Positions 1 through 10,723 of a stretch of DNA of 64,000 bases are shown piece after piece. The first letter of the stretch is position 1. Every line of letters starts with the position of its first letter. The position numbers were made by a program, and so were the translations under genes. The notes beneath the pieces are model-generated. The model was not told the origin of the DNA. It was given only the letters and a program-made list of their open reading frames with translations, and did no database searches. The stretch lies in NCBI RefSeq assembly GCF_002237555.1, contig NZ_CP022540.1:1930501-1994500 (forward strand), written 5' to 3'. The stretch is from Antarctobacter heliothermus (GTDB lineage: Bacteria; Pseudomonadota; Alphaproteobacteria; Rhodobacterales; Rhodobacteraceae).

Positions 1-617
1 TGCGCGTCGCCGATGGAATGGACGAAATCGCCCACCTGATACCCCGTGACCTGCGCCAGCATCGCTTGCAACAGCGCGTAGGAGGCGATGTTGAAGGGCA
101 CGCCAAGGAACATGTCAGCGCTGCGCTGATACAGTTGCAGGTGGAGTTTGCCGCCAAGAATGCGGACCTGCCAGAGCGTGTGACAGGGCGGCAGCGCCAT
201 GTCGGGCACATCGGCCGGGTTCCATGCGGACACGATCATGCGGCGTGAATCGGGAGTCTGGCGGATTTGCTCCAGCAGGGTTTCGATCTGGTCGATGGGG
301 CCTTTGTGACCGGGCCAGTGTCGCCACTGGTGGCCATAGACCGGACCGAGGTCGCCGTTGGCGTCGGCCCATTCATCCCAGATGCGCACCTTGTTCTCTT
401 GCAGGTAGCGGATGTTGGTGGAGCCGGAGAGGAACCACAACAGCTCATGCACGATGGAGCGCAGGTGCAGTTTCTTGGTGGTGACGAGGGGAAAGCCGTC
501 GGCCAGCGGATAGCGGATTTGCAGGCCGAAATAGCTGCGTGTGCCGGTGCCGGTGCGGTCGGTGGTGTCCTGACCGTGGTTCAGCACGGTGCGGAGCGCG
601 TCTAGGTATTGCTGCAT
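1..617 (-). CDS. thyA: Thymidylate synthase, partial (C-terminus beyond window edge)
   Basis: Cytoplasmic enzyme that methylates dUMP to dTMP using methylene-tetrahydrofolate. Reading the minus strand from an ATG at 615-617 gives [20 protein letters not shown], then the family blocks [33 protein letters not shown] and HQWRHW. The active-site segment LPPCHTLWQ carries the catalytic cysteine, followed by [20 protein letters not shown] (nucleotide-binding region). About 205 codons are present; the family is about 264 residues, so the C-terminal fifth lies outside the window. It is divergent from the lipoprotein gene at 795. Family identity is very secure; only the 3' end is unseen. Confidence 0.96.
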   Translation of the reverse strand, partial: MQQYLDALRTVLNHGQDTTDRTGTGTRSYFGLQIRYPLADGFPLVTTKKLHLRSIVHELLWFLSGSTNIRYLQENKVRIWDEWADANGDLGPVYGHQWRHWPGHKGPIDQIETLLEQIRQTPDSRRMIVSAWNPADVPDMALPPCHTLWQVRILGGKLHLQLYQRSADMFLGVPFNIASYALLQAMLAQVTGYQVGDFVHSIGDA

Positions 618-794
618 GGGGGCCTCCACAGGGGGTCGATATGCTTGGAATAGGGCATTTGGCGCGGCGGCGGAAGCCGGGGCTGTGGGATGATTATGCC
701 GCACATTCCGGCGGGTGCCGCGGGCGTGATTGACTTTTCAAGGCGGTCTGCGCACCCTGTGGACAAAATAAAAGACTAAACCAGAGGCAGTTTC

Positions 795-1805
795 ATGTAT
801 CGCACTATCGTAGCGCTCGCATTGGCGAGCGCCCTTGCCGCTTGTGATCCCGCCAGCCTGAGCAGCAGCGGCGACTCCGGTATCGGCACGGGCGCGCAAC
901 CCCTGATCGCAGAACCCGAGGCCGTGGATGGTGGCGGAACGGTTGATCCCGACGCAGATCCGGATCCCGACAACCTGTATACCAGCGAGTTGAAAAACGC
1001 GTCTGCGGATCTGACCGTCAACGAGATGACCTTTGATCCGGACACCGGAGAGCTGGTGTTCAACAACCTGCCCTTTGACAGTAATCAGGCGGTGGCGGGC
1101 GAAAACGTCTATACACGCAACGCGGGTGCCAGCGCGGCGCTGGCGGGCACCGGGTTTGACGCCTATCGCAACGCGGCGGGGCCAAACGGCGGGTCGCAGT
1201 ATTTCGCCGTCTTCCGGCGGTCGGCCACCGGGTTCAGCCAGGTCGGCGCGGTCGGGTCGGATCGTTATCTGTCGTTCGGCTTTGGCGGCGCGGCGGCGCA
1301 GCGATTGGATGGCGACGGGGCCTTGCCCGATACCAATGATTCCTATGTCTTTACCGGCGAATACGCTGCGGTGCGGACGGTGGTGGACGACACCACGGGC
1401 ACGCGGATGGAGTATGTCTCTGGCGTGTCGCTGATCGACGTGGACATTCAGGACTTTGACGTCTCTGGCGCGGTTGAGGGGCTGATCGTGAGCCGTGAGT
1501 TCTTTGACGCCAACGGGGTGAACATCGCCGATCTGAGCCGCGCGGATTTCCTGTCGCTGGCCACGGCGGAGATCAACTTTGACACTTGGACGATCAGTTC
1601 GTCGGATGCGAGCGCGGTGCGCTCTGACGGCGAAGTGACCCAGACCGGCAGCTGGTCGGGCCTGTTTGCCGGACCGAATGGCGAAGAGGTTGTGGGCATC
1701 GTGGTGGTTGAAGGGCAGGGGCCGGTGGGCATTGATCCGGCCACAGGCGACTTCATCACACAAGATGTCCGCGAGGTCGGCGGCTTCATTGCGACGCGAC
1801 CCTAA
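795..1805 (+). CDS. Surface lipoprotein with TbpB-like C-terminal barrel (putative Slam substrate)
   Basis: A 336-residue predicted lipoprotein. The N-terminus is a short hydrophobic signal ending in a lipobox (LAAC, Cys16), followed by an acidic, low-complexity linker. The C-terminal third reads as alternating beta strands and ends with the block GSWSGLFAGPNGEEVVG, which resembles the barrel signature of transferrin-binding-protein-B-like lipoproteins exported by Slam. The next gene, 10 bp downstream, encodes a Slam-like outer-membrane protein, which strongly suggests that this is its cargo. A purine-rich ribosome site (agaggc) precedes the ATG. The ligand is unknown. The substrate assignment is inferred from the motif plus gene pairing; the lipoprotein call itself is firm. 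Confidence 0.8.
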   Translation: MYRTIVALALASALAACDPASLSSSGDSGIGTGAQPLIAEPEAVDGGGTVDPDADPDPDNLYTSELKNASADLTVNEMTFDPDTGELVFNNLPFDSNQAVAGENVYTRNAGASAALAGTGFDAYRNAAGPNGGSQYFAVFRRSATGFSQVGAVGSDRYLSFGFGGAAAQRLDGDGALPDTNDSYVFTGEYAAVRTVVDDTTGTRMEYVSGVSLIDVDIQDFDVSGAVEGLIVSREFFDANGVNIADLSRADFLSLATAEINFDTWTISSSDASAVRSDGEVTQTGSWSGLFAGPNGEEVVGIVVVEGQGPVGIDPATGDFITQDVREVGGFIATRP

Positions 1806-1815
1806 ACCTGTCGCC

Positions 1816-3204
1816 ATGGGCGTCGGTGTCCGTCTCCGGCGCGCCATCCGTTTGGTGCTGGCCCTTGCGGTGTGCACGGCGGCGGGACTGACCCCGCAGT
1901 CCGCGCGCGCCGATGAGGTTCGCATGAGCATCGACGAGGCGCGCGGCGCGGCGGCGCGGGCACTGATGGCGGGACAGGCGGATCTGGCACTGGTGCTGGC
2001 CGAGGGTGTGCTGTTGGGCGCGCCGGGAGACGCGCAGGCGCTGATGATGAAATCCCGTGCCTTGCGCGCGTTGGGTCGCCCCCAAGAGGCGGCCGGTGCG
2101 GCGCGGCAGGCCTTTGGCCAGAGCGTTGATGAGCGGTCCCGGTTTTTTGCGGCCCTGCTGATGGCGCAGGCGCGATCCACCGGCGGGCAACCGGGGGCGG
2201 CGCAGCTATGGTTGCGGCGCGCGGCGCAGATTGCGCCCGATGAGCAGTTGCGGGCGGCGGCGGTGCGCGATTTTCGCCATGTGCGGAGCCAGACCCCGTG
2301 GCGGTTGTCGTTGGACATGTCGGTTGAGCCGTCGGACAATCTGAACGGCGCGCCCAAGACCAACAGCTTTACCTTTGGCGGATTGCCTTTTGTAAACCCC
2401 ACAGCGGTGCCCTTGTCGGGAGAACGCTTTGTCTTTGGGGCCGATTATCTGCGCCGGGTGCCGTTGAGCGAATCCCGGCGGCTGAACCTTGGCGCGTCGG
2501 TCGAAATGCAGCGCGTGCGCTTTTCCTCGGACGCGCGCGACAAGGTGCCGGGCCTGCGCAACGGCGACTACCGGCAGGACGCGCTGGCACTGAGTTTGGG
2601 CTATGAGGCGCGCGGGGCCGAAGGGGCGTGGCTGGGCAAGTCGCAACTGTCGCTGTCCCGGCACTGGCGGGCCGGGACGCCCTATGCGGATGCCGCCCGG
2701 CTGGACCTGAGCTATGGCCGGATGCTGACGCCGGGGCTGACCGGCACCGCGCGCTTTGCCTATGAGACCGAACAGCGCCTTGATGTGGGCCTGCGCGACA
2801 ACCAAACCCGCGAGGTGGGGGTGACGCTGACCCGGCGGTTCGGCAAGGCGGCGGTGGGGCTGGATGTGCAGGTGACGGACACGGCGTCCGAGTCGCGGCT
2901 GGTGGCGCGTGAAAGCGCGCGTGCGGCGGTCAGTTACGGACTGGGCAAGCCTGTTCGGGGCATGCTGCCGCGCCTGACGCTGGCTTGGGAGGTCACCGAC
3001 TACGATCAGGCACCGGCCAGCTTTTGGGTGACTCCACGGCGGGATGAGGAACTTTCGGTTTCGCTGAATGTTCTACTGCCGGAATTCGATTACTATGGCT
3101 TTGCCCCCGAGATCGGGGTTTCCTTCCGCGATCGAAGTTCCAATTATACCATATACGAGACCCGCGGCACCGATCTGCGGCTGGGTCTGAAATCGGTATT
3201 CTGA
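1816..3204 (+). CDS. Slam-like outer-membrane lipoprotein translocator (DUF560 / type XI secretion)
   Basis: Predicted 462-residue outer-membrane protein. From the ATG at 1816 there is a signal peptide cleaved near residue 32 (QSARA/DE), a periplasmic TPR-like helical region at about 36-150 (Ala/Leu-rich repeats such as EGVLLGAPGDAQALMMKSRA), then from about residue 160 a long run of amphipathic beta strands ending in a terminal phenylalanine (LRLGLKSVF), typical of a barrel protein. This domain order matches the surface lipoprotein assembly modifier (Slam) family, which moves lipoproteins across the outer membrane. Length agrees with Slam (about 450-550). It is co-directional with and 10 bp after the likely substrate lipoprotein. 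An upstream in-frame extension overlaps the lipoprotein gene and lacks a signal peptide, so 1816 is preferred. Confidence 0.75.
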   Translation: MGVGVRLRRAIRLVLALAVCTAAGLTPQSARADEVRMSIDEARGAAARALMAGQADLALVLAEGVLLGAPGDAQALMMKSRALRALGRPQEAAGAARQAFGQSVDERSRFFAALLMAQARSTGGQPGAAQLWLRRAAQIAPDEQLRAAAVRDFRHVRSQTPWRLSLDMSVEPSDNLNGAPKTNSFTFGGLPFVNPTAVPLSGERFVFGADYLRRVPLSESRRLNLGASVEMQRVRFSSDARDKVPGLRNGDYRQDALALSLGYEARGAEGAWLGKSQLSLSRHWRAGTPYADAARLDLSYGRMLTPGLTGTARFAYETEQRLDVGLRDNQTREVGVTLTRRFGKAAVGLDVQVTDTASESRLVARESARAAVSYGLGKPVRGMLPRLTLAWEVTDYDQAPASFWVTPRRDEELSVSLNVLLPEFDYYGFAPEIGVSFRDRSSNYTIYETRGTDLRLGLKSVF

Positions 3205-3231
3205 AACGCGGCGATTGCCGGAAGGAAACAC

Positions 3232-3660
3232 ATGTCTATCAAATACCTGCACACGATGGTCCGGGTGAAAGACCTCGAAGCGTCGATGAAATTCTATGAG
3301 CTGCTGGGCCTCCAGGAGACCCGCAGGACTGAAAGCGAAAAGGGCCGGTTCACGCTGATTTTCATGGCGCCTCCGGGGCAAGAGGATTGCCCGGTCGAGC
3401 TGACCTACAATTGGGACGGCGACGAGGGGCTGCCGTCGGATTCGCGCCATTTCGGCCATCTGGCCTATTCGGTGTCGAACATTTACGAAACCTGTCAGTA
3501 CCTTATGGACAATGGTGTGACCATCAACCGCCCGCCGCATGATGGCCGCATGGCGTTTGTCCGGTCGCCGGACAATGTGTCGGTCGAGTTGTTGCAAGAG
3601 GGCGAGGCGCTGGAACCTGCGGAACCTTGGACCAGCATGGGCAACACGGGCCACTGGTGA
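3232..3660 (+). CDS. gloA: Lactoylglutathione lyase (glyoxalase I)
   Basis: Converts the hemithioacetal of methylglyoxal and glutathione to S-lactoylglutathione in the cytoplasm, detoxifying methylglyoxal. The 142-residue protein shows the two beta-alpha-beta-beta-beta modules of glyoxalase I, with metal-ligand candidates in YLHTMVRV (His7), PVELTYNW (Glu), FGHLAYSV (His) and SVELLQEG (Glu), and the family block MKFYELLGL. Length is typical of bacterial GloA. An aggaaac ribosome site precedes the ATG. The stop overlaps the GTG start of the next gene (GTGA), so translation is likely coupled. Confidence 0.95.
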   Translation: MSIKYLHTMVRVKDLEASMKFYELLGLQETRRTESEKGRFTLIFMAPPGQEDCPVELTYNWDGDEGLPSDSRHFGHLAYSVSNIYETCQYLMDNGVTINRPPHDGRMAFVRSPDNVSVELLQEGEALEPAEPWTSMGNTGHW

Positions 3661-4361
3661 CAGGTCTGATACGCCTTGGGGCCGCCCTTGGGGCGGTCCT
3701 GATCCCTGCGGGTGCCGAGGCGGCCTGTCGTCTGGCGCTGTTGCTGGCGCTGGATGTGTCGTCATCGGTCGATGAGGCGGAATATCTGTTGCAGCGCGAC
3801 GGGCTGGCGGCGGCGCTGATGGCCCCCGATGTGCAGGGCGCGATCCTGCAAGGCGGGGGCGGCGTGGCTATTGCCGCCTATGAATGGAGCGGGCGACGCC
3901 AGTCGACGGTGATCCAGGAGTGGGCACTGATGTCGACTGCAGGTGACATCGCGGCGGTGTCCGCGCGGCTGCGGTCGGCGGAGCGGTCTTACCGGCGGTT
4001 CCCGACCGCGCTGGGCTATGCGCTGGGCTTTGGTGCCACGATGATGGAGGCCGCGCCCGAGTGTGAGCGGCGGGTGATAGACGTATCGGGCGACGGTATC
4101 ACCAACGACGGGTTCTGGCCGCAACAGGCCTATCGGCACTTTCCCTTTGGCGGCGTGACAGTGAATGCGCTGGCAGTATTGGGGGCGGACCCGGCAGTGG
4201 TGGATCACTATGAATTCGAGGTGCTGCATGGACCGGGTGCCTTTATCGAGACGGCGCAGGGCTATGAGGGCTACGAGCAGGCGATGATCCGCAAACTGTA
4301 CCGCGAGATTCAGGACCGGATTGTCGGCGCGATGCCTGACCCGGCCGCGGGGCCGGGATGA
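3657..4361 (+). CDS. DUF1194 (von Willebrand A-like) secreted protein, copy 1
   Basis: A 234-residue exported protein of the DUF1194 family, common in Rhodobacteraceae and of unknown function. Starting at the GTG that overlaps the gloA stop gives a clean signal peptide ending GAEAA. The mature part begins CRLALLLALDVSSSVDEAEY, where DVSSSVD is the MIDAS-like DxSxS metal motif of vWA folds. Further family blocks are AAYEWSGRR, RVIDVSGDGITNDG and GPGAFIETAQGYEGYEQAMIRKL. The protein is paralogous to the next gene, which it overlaps by ATGA. A role in protein binding at the envelope is only an inference from the vWA fold. Confidence 0.85.
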   Translation: MTGLIRLGAALGAVLIPAGAEAACRLALLLALDVSSSVDEAEYLLQRDGLAAALMAPDVQGAILQGGGGVAIAAYEWSGRRQSTVIQEWALMSTAGDIAAVSARLRSAERSYRRFPTALGYALGFGATMMEAAPECERRVIDVSGDGITNDGFWPQQAYRHFPFGGVTVNALAVLGADPAVVDHYEFEVLHGPGAFIETAQGYEGYEQAMIRKLYREIQDRIVGAMPDPAAGPG

Positions 4362-5029
4362 GGTGGCTGGCCATCCTTGCACTGGTCTGGGCCGGTGCGG
4401 CTGAGGCCGGGTGCCGTCAGGCGCTGGCGCTGGGGCTGGATGTGTCGGGATCGGTGGATGCGCGGGAATACCGGCTGCAACTGGACGGGCTGGCCGGCGC
4501 GTTAGAAGACCCCGAAGTGGTCGCCGCGTTTCTAGCAATGCCCGAAGTGCCGGTGGCTCTGGCGGTGTTCGAATGGAGCGGACAGGGCGCGCAACGGCTG
4601 GTGGTGCCCTGGCGCAGCGTCACGGGTTCGGCGGACGTGGCTGAGGTGGCGGCGCAATTGCGTGGCACCACACGGATGGCGATGGACCGCTCGACCGCGA
4701 TTGGCGCGGCCAAAAGGTTTGGCGCGGGCCTGCTGGGACAGCAGGCGGGGTGTTGGCGGCGTGTGCTGGACCTGTCCGGCGACGGATTGTCGAACACTGG
4801 GCCACGCCCGCAGGACGTGCGTCCGGACGGGATCACGATCAACGGATTGGTGATCAGCGCCACGGGCGGCGCCGACGAAATCGGCGCGCTTGCCTCATAT
4901 TACCATGCCTATGTGATCGCCGGGCCAGAGGCCTTTGTCGAAACGGCCCTAGGCTTTGAGGCGTTTGAGGCGGCCATGGTCCGCAAACTGAAACGCGAAT
5001 TGCAGGTGCTGGCCGTCTCGACCCGTTAA
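4358..5029 (+). CDS. DUF1194 (von Willebrand A-like) secreted protein, copy 2
   Basis: A 223-residue paralogue of the preceding protein, starting inside its stop codon (ATGA overlap). It has a short signal peptide (LVWAGAAEA/GC) and then the same blocks: GLDVSGSVDAREY (MIDAS-like DxSxS), VFEWSGQ, RVLDLSGDGLSNTG and GPEAFVETALGFEAFEAAMVRKLKREL. The order of conserved segments is collinear with copy 1, indicating tandem duplication. The two proteins probably form a pair or act at the same place. The function is not known. Confidence 0.85.
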   Translation: MRWLAILALVWAGAAEAGCRQALALGLDVSGSVDAREYRLQLDGLAGALEDPEVVAAFLAMPEVPVALAVFEWSGQGAQRLVVPWRSVTGSADVAEVAAQLRGTTRMAMDRSTAIGAAKRFGAGLLGQQAGCWRRVLDLSGDGLSNTGPRPQDVRPDGITINGLVISATGGADEIGALASYYHAYVIAGPEAFVETALGFEAFEAAMVRKLKRELQVLAVSTR

Positions 5030-5145
5030 GAGGCCAACGGGGCGGCGACCGGGGGGGGGCGACGACGTGCCTTTGGTGCACATCGCCCCGCCCGCCCTTG
5101 CACCTGACCGGCCTGGGCATTGCCGGGTTCGGCCCGCGCTGGAGA

Positions 5146-5643
5146 TCAGTAGATATAGCGGATCTGATCTGTCCAGTAGCGTTCGACCCGACGCAGCGAG
5201 GAGGTGATCTCATCTATCTTGTCGACAGAGAGAACCGCCTTGTTCTGCAACCCGTCCGCATGGCGGGCGAACAGTTCAGCGACGATGTCCTTGATCTCAC
5301 GCCCGCGCTGGGTCAGCCGCACCCGGACAGAGCGGCGGTCGATCTCACAGCGCTGATGGTGCATGTACCCCATTTCGACCAGCTTCTTGAGATTGTAGCT
5401 GACGTTGGAGCCTTGATAGTAGCCCCGGCTTTTCAGTTCACCTGCCGTGACCTCATTCTCGCCGATGTTGAACAGCAAGAGGGCCTGCACTGCGTTGACA
5501 TCTATGATGCCGACCCGTTCGAACTCATCCTTGATGACGTCGAGCAGCAAACGGTGGAGACGTTCCACCAGACTCAACGCATCCAGATAACTCGACATGA
5601 AGCCTTGTCCTGGCCCCTGGTTCAGGGACGAATGAATGCTCAT
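5146..5643 (-). CDS. MarR-family transcriptional regulator (LdtR-like)
   Basis: A 165-residue winged-helix regulator. The DNA-binding part contains LLLFNIGENEVTAGELKSRG followed by the recognition helix and wing YYQGSNVSYNLKKLVEMGY and the wing RRSVRVRLTQRG, matching MarR proteins and in particular the alphaproteobacterial LdtR type, linked in Liberibacter to regulation of an L,D-transpeptidase gene. The C-terminal helix (SLRRVERYWTDQIRY) is the expected dimerisation segment. The start at 5643 (MSIHSSL) is preferred over an upstream Met because a ggcggag ribosome site sits 6 bp before it. The gene is convergent with the DUF1194 pair. Its regulon cannot be read from the sequence. Confidence 0.85.
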   Translation of the reverse strand: MSIHSSLNQGPGQGFMSSYLDALSLVERLHRLLLDVIKDEFERVGIIDVNAVQALLLFNIGENEVTAGELKSRGYYQGSNVSYNLKKLVEMGYMHHQRCEIDRRSVRVRLTQRGREIKDIVAELFARHADGLQNKAVLSVDKIDEITSSLRRVERYWTDQIRYIY

Positions 5644-5850
5644 TTCGTTCTCCGCCTGTTTTCTTTGCAACAGAGCATTCACGGATAAACACAAATATCG
5701 GGTTAAACCGACAAGAAGACCCGGAAAATTCTAATGATTTCCGTGGCTTGATTAACCTTTCTTACCATGCGGCGGGTGACTGAATCGGGGTGACTCTTAG
5801 GTGTGAGGCACCCCGGCGCGGTGGCTTGCAGCGGGAATTTCCCGGCATGA

Positions 5851-6125
5851 TCAACCGCTTGCGGCGACCTGCGCGATTTCAGCGACTAGCGTTGCGTGGA
5901 TGTCGGGGGCCGGAGCCTGACCGGAAATCCATTGATACAAGTCTTGGTCGTTTTCTTCCAAAAGCCCCTCGTAGGCATCCAATGCCTCGGCATCCATCTG
6001 GTCCAGACGTGCCTTTGAAAAGCGGATCAGCAGAATGTCCATTTCCTTGGTGCCACGCCGCATCGAACGCATGTGCAGTCGCCGCAGGCGCGTTTCACGG
6101 GATTCGGCGGGTGCTGTTGTCATGG

Positions 6126-6129
<4 letters not shown>
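5851..6129 (-). CDS. sdhE: SdhE/Sdh5 flavinylation factor
   Basis: A 92-residue SdhE (YgfY/Sdh5, succinate dehydrogenase assembly factor 2) protein, which promotes covalent attachment of FAD to the SdhA subunit. The diagnostic N-terminal block is seen as RRLHMRSMRRGTKEMDILL, containing the RGxxE motif needed for flavinylation, followed by the helices of the five-helix bundle (YEGLLEENDQDLYQW). Length agrees with the family. It overlaps the upstream XRE gene by ATGA on the minus strand and is probably co-transcribed with it. Confidence 0.92.
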
Positions 6130-8207
<2,078 letters not shown>

Positions 8208-8535
8208 TCGCGCCGGGTGGGTTTTCGTTTGACGCGATAGTGGGCGCTTTTGGGCGTCGATGCCTGCCAGATGGGCGTGCTTTGGCCGGGTGGGCGCGCC
8301 GCGGGCTTTTCCCCTTAAGATCGGGCGGTGCGGTACCTATGTCTGGTCCATGGCACAGTCAGATCTCTTTTCGTTCCGAAGTGTTGGGCGGCCGTTCCTT
8401 GAGACGGGCCGCTCGCTGTTTCCCTTGTCACCCGACGATGTGCGCGCGCTGCTGTTGACCGCCCGTTGACGGTGGCGCGGCTGTGGACGGTCCTCGTTCT
8501 TGTGGACGTGGAAGAGTTTCACACGGCTCGTTGGG
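8208..8535. other. Intergenic stretch with one doubtful mini-ORF
   Basis: This 328 bp stretch lies between the hypothetical gene and the YHS-domain gene, which converge on it. A 39-codon reading frame starting at 8350 (MAQSDLFSF...) and ending at 8469 is present within a longer frame from 8260, but it has no convincing ribosome site and no family I know. I see no RNA gene. It could hold the transcript ends of both flanking genes. Confidence 0.4.
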
Positions 8536-8994
8536 TCAACCAAGGATCGCGGGCCAGTTCGCCCGACCTTTGGCGATGTTGCCCTCGATATCCTCAAGCC
8601 AGAGCGTGCGGGCGCGCAGGTTGGCGTTGAGGAAAAGCTGACCGTTGTACAGTGTCCATGCCTCGGGGATCGTCGGCGCAAGATACCCGCGCGACGTGGC
8701 AAAAGCGCAGTAGCCGCCAAATTGCGGCGCATAAGCCAACGGATCGGCGTTGAATGCGGCGGCGTTCTGGGAAGAGGCAAAGCGCCAAGTCGCACCCTTC
8801 CAGTCGAGCGTGTCGGATCCGCCCGGCACCGGGCCGTTTTCCGCGAAATAGGCCACGGGGTCAGAGCCGTCGATGGCAATGCCGGCTTCGGCGTAGATTT
8901 CCGGTTCAGCGGCCAGCGCCGCGCGTCCGGTCAACACAAGGGCGGGCGCAGCAACGGTCAGTCCAACAGCGGCGCGGCGGGTTAATCGGGTCAT
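8536..8994 (-). CDS. Exported YHS-domain protein
   Basis: A 152-residue protein with a Tat-like or Sec signal (TRRAAVGLTVAAPALVLTG) ending at ALAA. The mature part contains a YHS-type segment: GIAIDGSDPVAYFAENGPVP, then WRFASSQNAAAFNADP and FGGYCAFATSRGY with a conserved cysteine, as in periplasmic YHS proteins thought to bind metal. The C-terminus NGQLFLNANLRARTLWLEDI is the usual tail of this subgroup. No partner gene adjoins it, so its role in metal handling is an inference. Confidence 0.85.
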   Translation of the reverse strand: MTRLTRRAAVGLTVAAPALVLTGRAALAAEPEIYAEAGIAIDGSDPVAYFAENGPVPGGSDTLDWKGATWRFASSQNAAAFNADPLAYAPQFGGYCAFATSRGYLAPTIPEAWTLYNGQLFLNANLRARTLWLEDIEGNIAKGRANWPAILG

Positions 8995-9136
8995 GATGAT
9001 CTCCGGGTCAGGGTGTGAGGTGCGATCAGGATGCCCTGCATCCGATTTGCGCAGAAGCCCCTGACACGCGGACGTGACAGCGCGTGCGCTGTTAAAAAAA
9101 CTCGCATGGCCGTCATGAATCCGTTACAAAGAGGCC

Positions 9137-9433
9137 ATGGCAAAAACGCTCTTACCCTTGGTTATCGGTCTCGGGCTGGCGGGTGGACCCGCATTGTGTA
9201 ACCCGATCGCAGATGTGATTTGCGCGCCGACCGACCAGATGACCCGCAAACTGACCCAACAATTTGGCACCACACGCAGCGCAAGCGGGCTGCGCAGTCC
9301 CGAAGAGGTGGTCGAGATATGGACCGACTCAGACGGGGATTGGACCATGGTAATCGCCTATTCCACCGGGCAGTCGTGCATTGTGGCGATGGGGGCTTAT
9401 TGGCAAGAAACCGAGGCAAAGAACCCGGCCTGA
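9137..9433 (+). CDS. Small secreted hypothetical protein
   Basis: A 98-residue protein with a signal peptide (LLPLVIGLGLAGGPALC/NP). The mature part has two cysteines (VICAPT and GQSCIVAMG) that may pair, and ends in the block WTMVIAYSTGQSCIVAMGAYW. I do not recognise a named family, though similar short exported proteins are frequent in Rhodobacteraceae. The gene stands alone, with its own promoter region, between the YHS gene and another small secreted protein. Confidence 0.7.
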   Translation: MAKTLLPLVIGLGLAGGPALCNPIADVICAPTDQMTRKLTQQFGTTRSASGLRSPEEVVEIWTDSDGDWTMVIAYSTGQSCIVAMGAYWQETEAKNPA

Positions 9434-9534
9434 CCCCCGATTTCGGGATAATCTTCCGAAAACGCACGAAAAAATTGACTCGCGCGCATGGATTGGTAGC
9501 CTGTCGGCTATTACTTCGTCTTTAGGGGGACAAA

Positions 9535-9837
9535 ATGCGACTGATATTGACCGCCGCTGCCACGGCGATTGCCCTGAGTGCGACCTCGGCTTTTGCTTGG
9601 GGTGACATGTACATGGGTGACGGCACCAACGATCCGAATTCAAATTTTCTGGCACATGAATACAAGGCGGCGAACTATTGCCCCGCCGGTTTGCAGCCCG
9701 TTCTGGTTGGCGGCGTCGTGTGCTGCGGCACACCCAACGCAGGCGTTTATTACAACCATCCTGGCAAAACGAAGCGTGCAACACGGTCGTACACACCGCA
9801 AATGGTCGTGGGCGAAAAGGGCGTTGTTTATCGCTAA
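9535..9837 (+). CDS. Small secreted cysteine-containing hypothetical protein
   Basis: A 100-residue protein with a clear signal peptide (LTAAATAIALSATSAFA/WG). The mature region contains YCPAGLQPVLVGGVVCCGTP with three cysteines, then a basic tail. An agggggac ribosome site precedes the ATG. It is followed directly by a strong terminator hairpin, so it is probably a single-gene transcript. No named family is recognised. Confidence 0.7.
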   Translation: MRLILTAAATAIALSATSAFAWGDMYMGDGTNDPNSNFLAHEYKAANYCPAGLQPVLVGGVVCCGTPNAGVYYNHPGKTKRATRSYTPQMVVGEKGVVYR

Positions 9838-9866
9838 GACGGCCTGCCCCTTGGCAAGCATGGTCG

Positions 9867-9898
9867 GGCCGCGTATACGCGCGGCCTGATTGCTTTTT
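9867..9898 (+). terminator. Rho-independent terminator after the 9535 gene
   Basis: GGCCGCG (9867-9873) and CGCGGCC (9880-9886) form a 7-bp GC stem with a six-base loop, followed shortly by a T run (9894-9898). Confidence 0.75.
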
Positions 9899-9922
9899 GT
9901 GACCTGAGAAAAGGGCCGAACC

Positions 9923-10714
9923 ATGCAGGGCACCGCGAATCTGAACATCATGATGAAGGCGGCGCGCAAGGCGGGGCGGTCGCTGGTCAAAGACTTCCGG
10001 GAGGTCGAGAACCTTCAGGTCTCGATGAAGGGCGCGGGCGACTTTGTCAGCCGCGCTGACATTGAGGCAGAGCGCATCATCAAAGAAGAGTTGATGGGCG
10101 CGCGTCCGACCTATGGCTGGTTGGGCGAAGAGGGCGGTGAGACCCCGGGTGAGGATCCGACCCGTCGCTGGATCGTCGATCCGCTGGACGGCACCACCAA
10201 TTTTCTCCACGGGCTGCCGCACTGGGCGATTTCGATCGCGCTGGAGCATAAGGGGCAGATCGTGTCCGGCGTGGTCTTTGACGCGGCCAAGGACGAAATG
10301 TTTTACGCCGAACGCGGTTCGGGTGCTTGGTTGAACGATTCCAAGCGTCTGCGCGTCTCCGGACGGCGCAAGATGATTGAGGCAGTTTTTGCCACCGGCA
10401 TCCCCTTTGCCGCCAAGCGGACCCTGCCAGCGACGCTCAAGGATCTTGCCCGTGTGATGCCGGAATGCGCGGGTGTCCGGCGTTTCGGGGCGGCGTCTCT
10501 TGACCTCGCCTATGTGGCGGCGGGCCGCTACGAAGGCTATTGGGAACGTGAGTTGCAGATCTGGGATGCCGCTGCGGGCTTTCTGATCGCCAAGGAAGCG
10601 GGTGCGCTGATCGAGGGCGTGCGCGAAGGACAGGACCCGCTGGAAAGCGGCAGCATCCTGTGCGCCAACAACGATATCTTCAAGGGTTTCGCCAAGCTGT
10701 TGCGCGCTGAGTAA
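9923..10714 (+). CDS. suhB: Inositol-1-monophosphatase family protein
   Basis: A 263-residue cytoplasmic Mg-dependent phosphatase of the IMPase/SuhB family. Metal-binding motifs are visible: LGEEGGE (Glu of motif 1), WIVDPLDGTTNFLHG (Asp pair of the DPxDGTTN motif) and ELQIWDAAAGFLIAKEAGA (WDxAAG motif). It hydrolyses inositol monophosphates and related sugar phosphates; in E. coli SuhB also binds transcription complexes. Length fits the family (about 260-270). It appears monocistronic, ending in a strong terminator. Confidence 0.93.
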   Translation: MQGTANLNIMMKAARKAGRSLVKDFREVENLQVSMKGAGDFVSRADIEAERIIKEELMGARPTYGWLGEEGGETPGEDPTRRWIVDPLDGTTNFLHGLPHWAISIALEHKGQIVSGVVFDAAKDEMFYAERGSGAWLNDSKRLRVSGRRKMIEAVFATGIPFAAKRTLPATLKDLARVMPECAGVRRFGAASLDLAYVAAGRYEGYWERELQIWDAAAGFLIAKEAGALIEGVREGQDPLESGSILCANNDIFKGFAKLLRAE

Positions 10715-10723
10715 GGTCGGTTT

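Noticed and set aside
738..2402. Long minus-strand open frame opposite the lipoprotein and Slam genes
   Set aside because: Composition is Arg/Ala-rich nonsense typical of antisense readings in high-GC DNA, with no family motif.
8260..8469. 70-codon frame in the 8.2-8.5 kb gap
   Set aside because: No ribosome site, poor codon pattern in its first half and no recognisable family; kept only as a remark in the intergenic entry.
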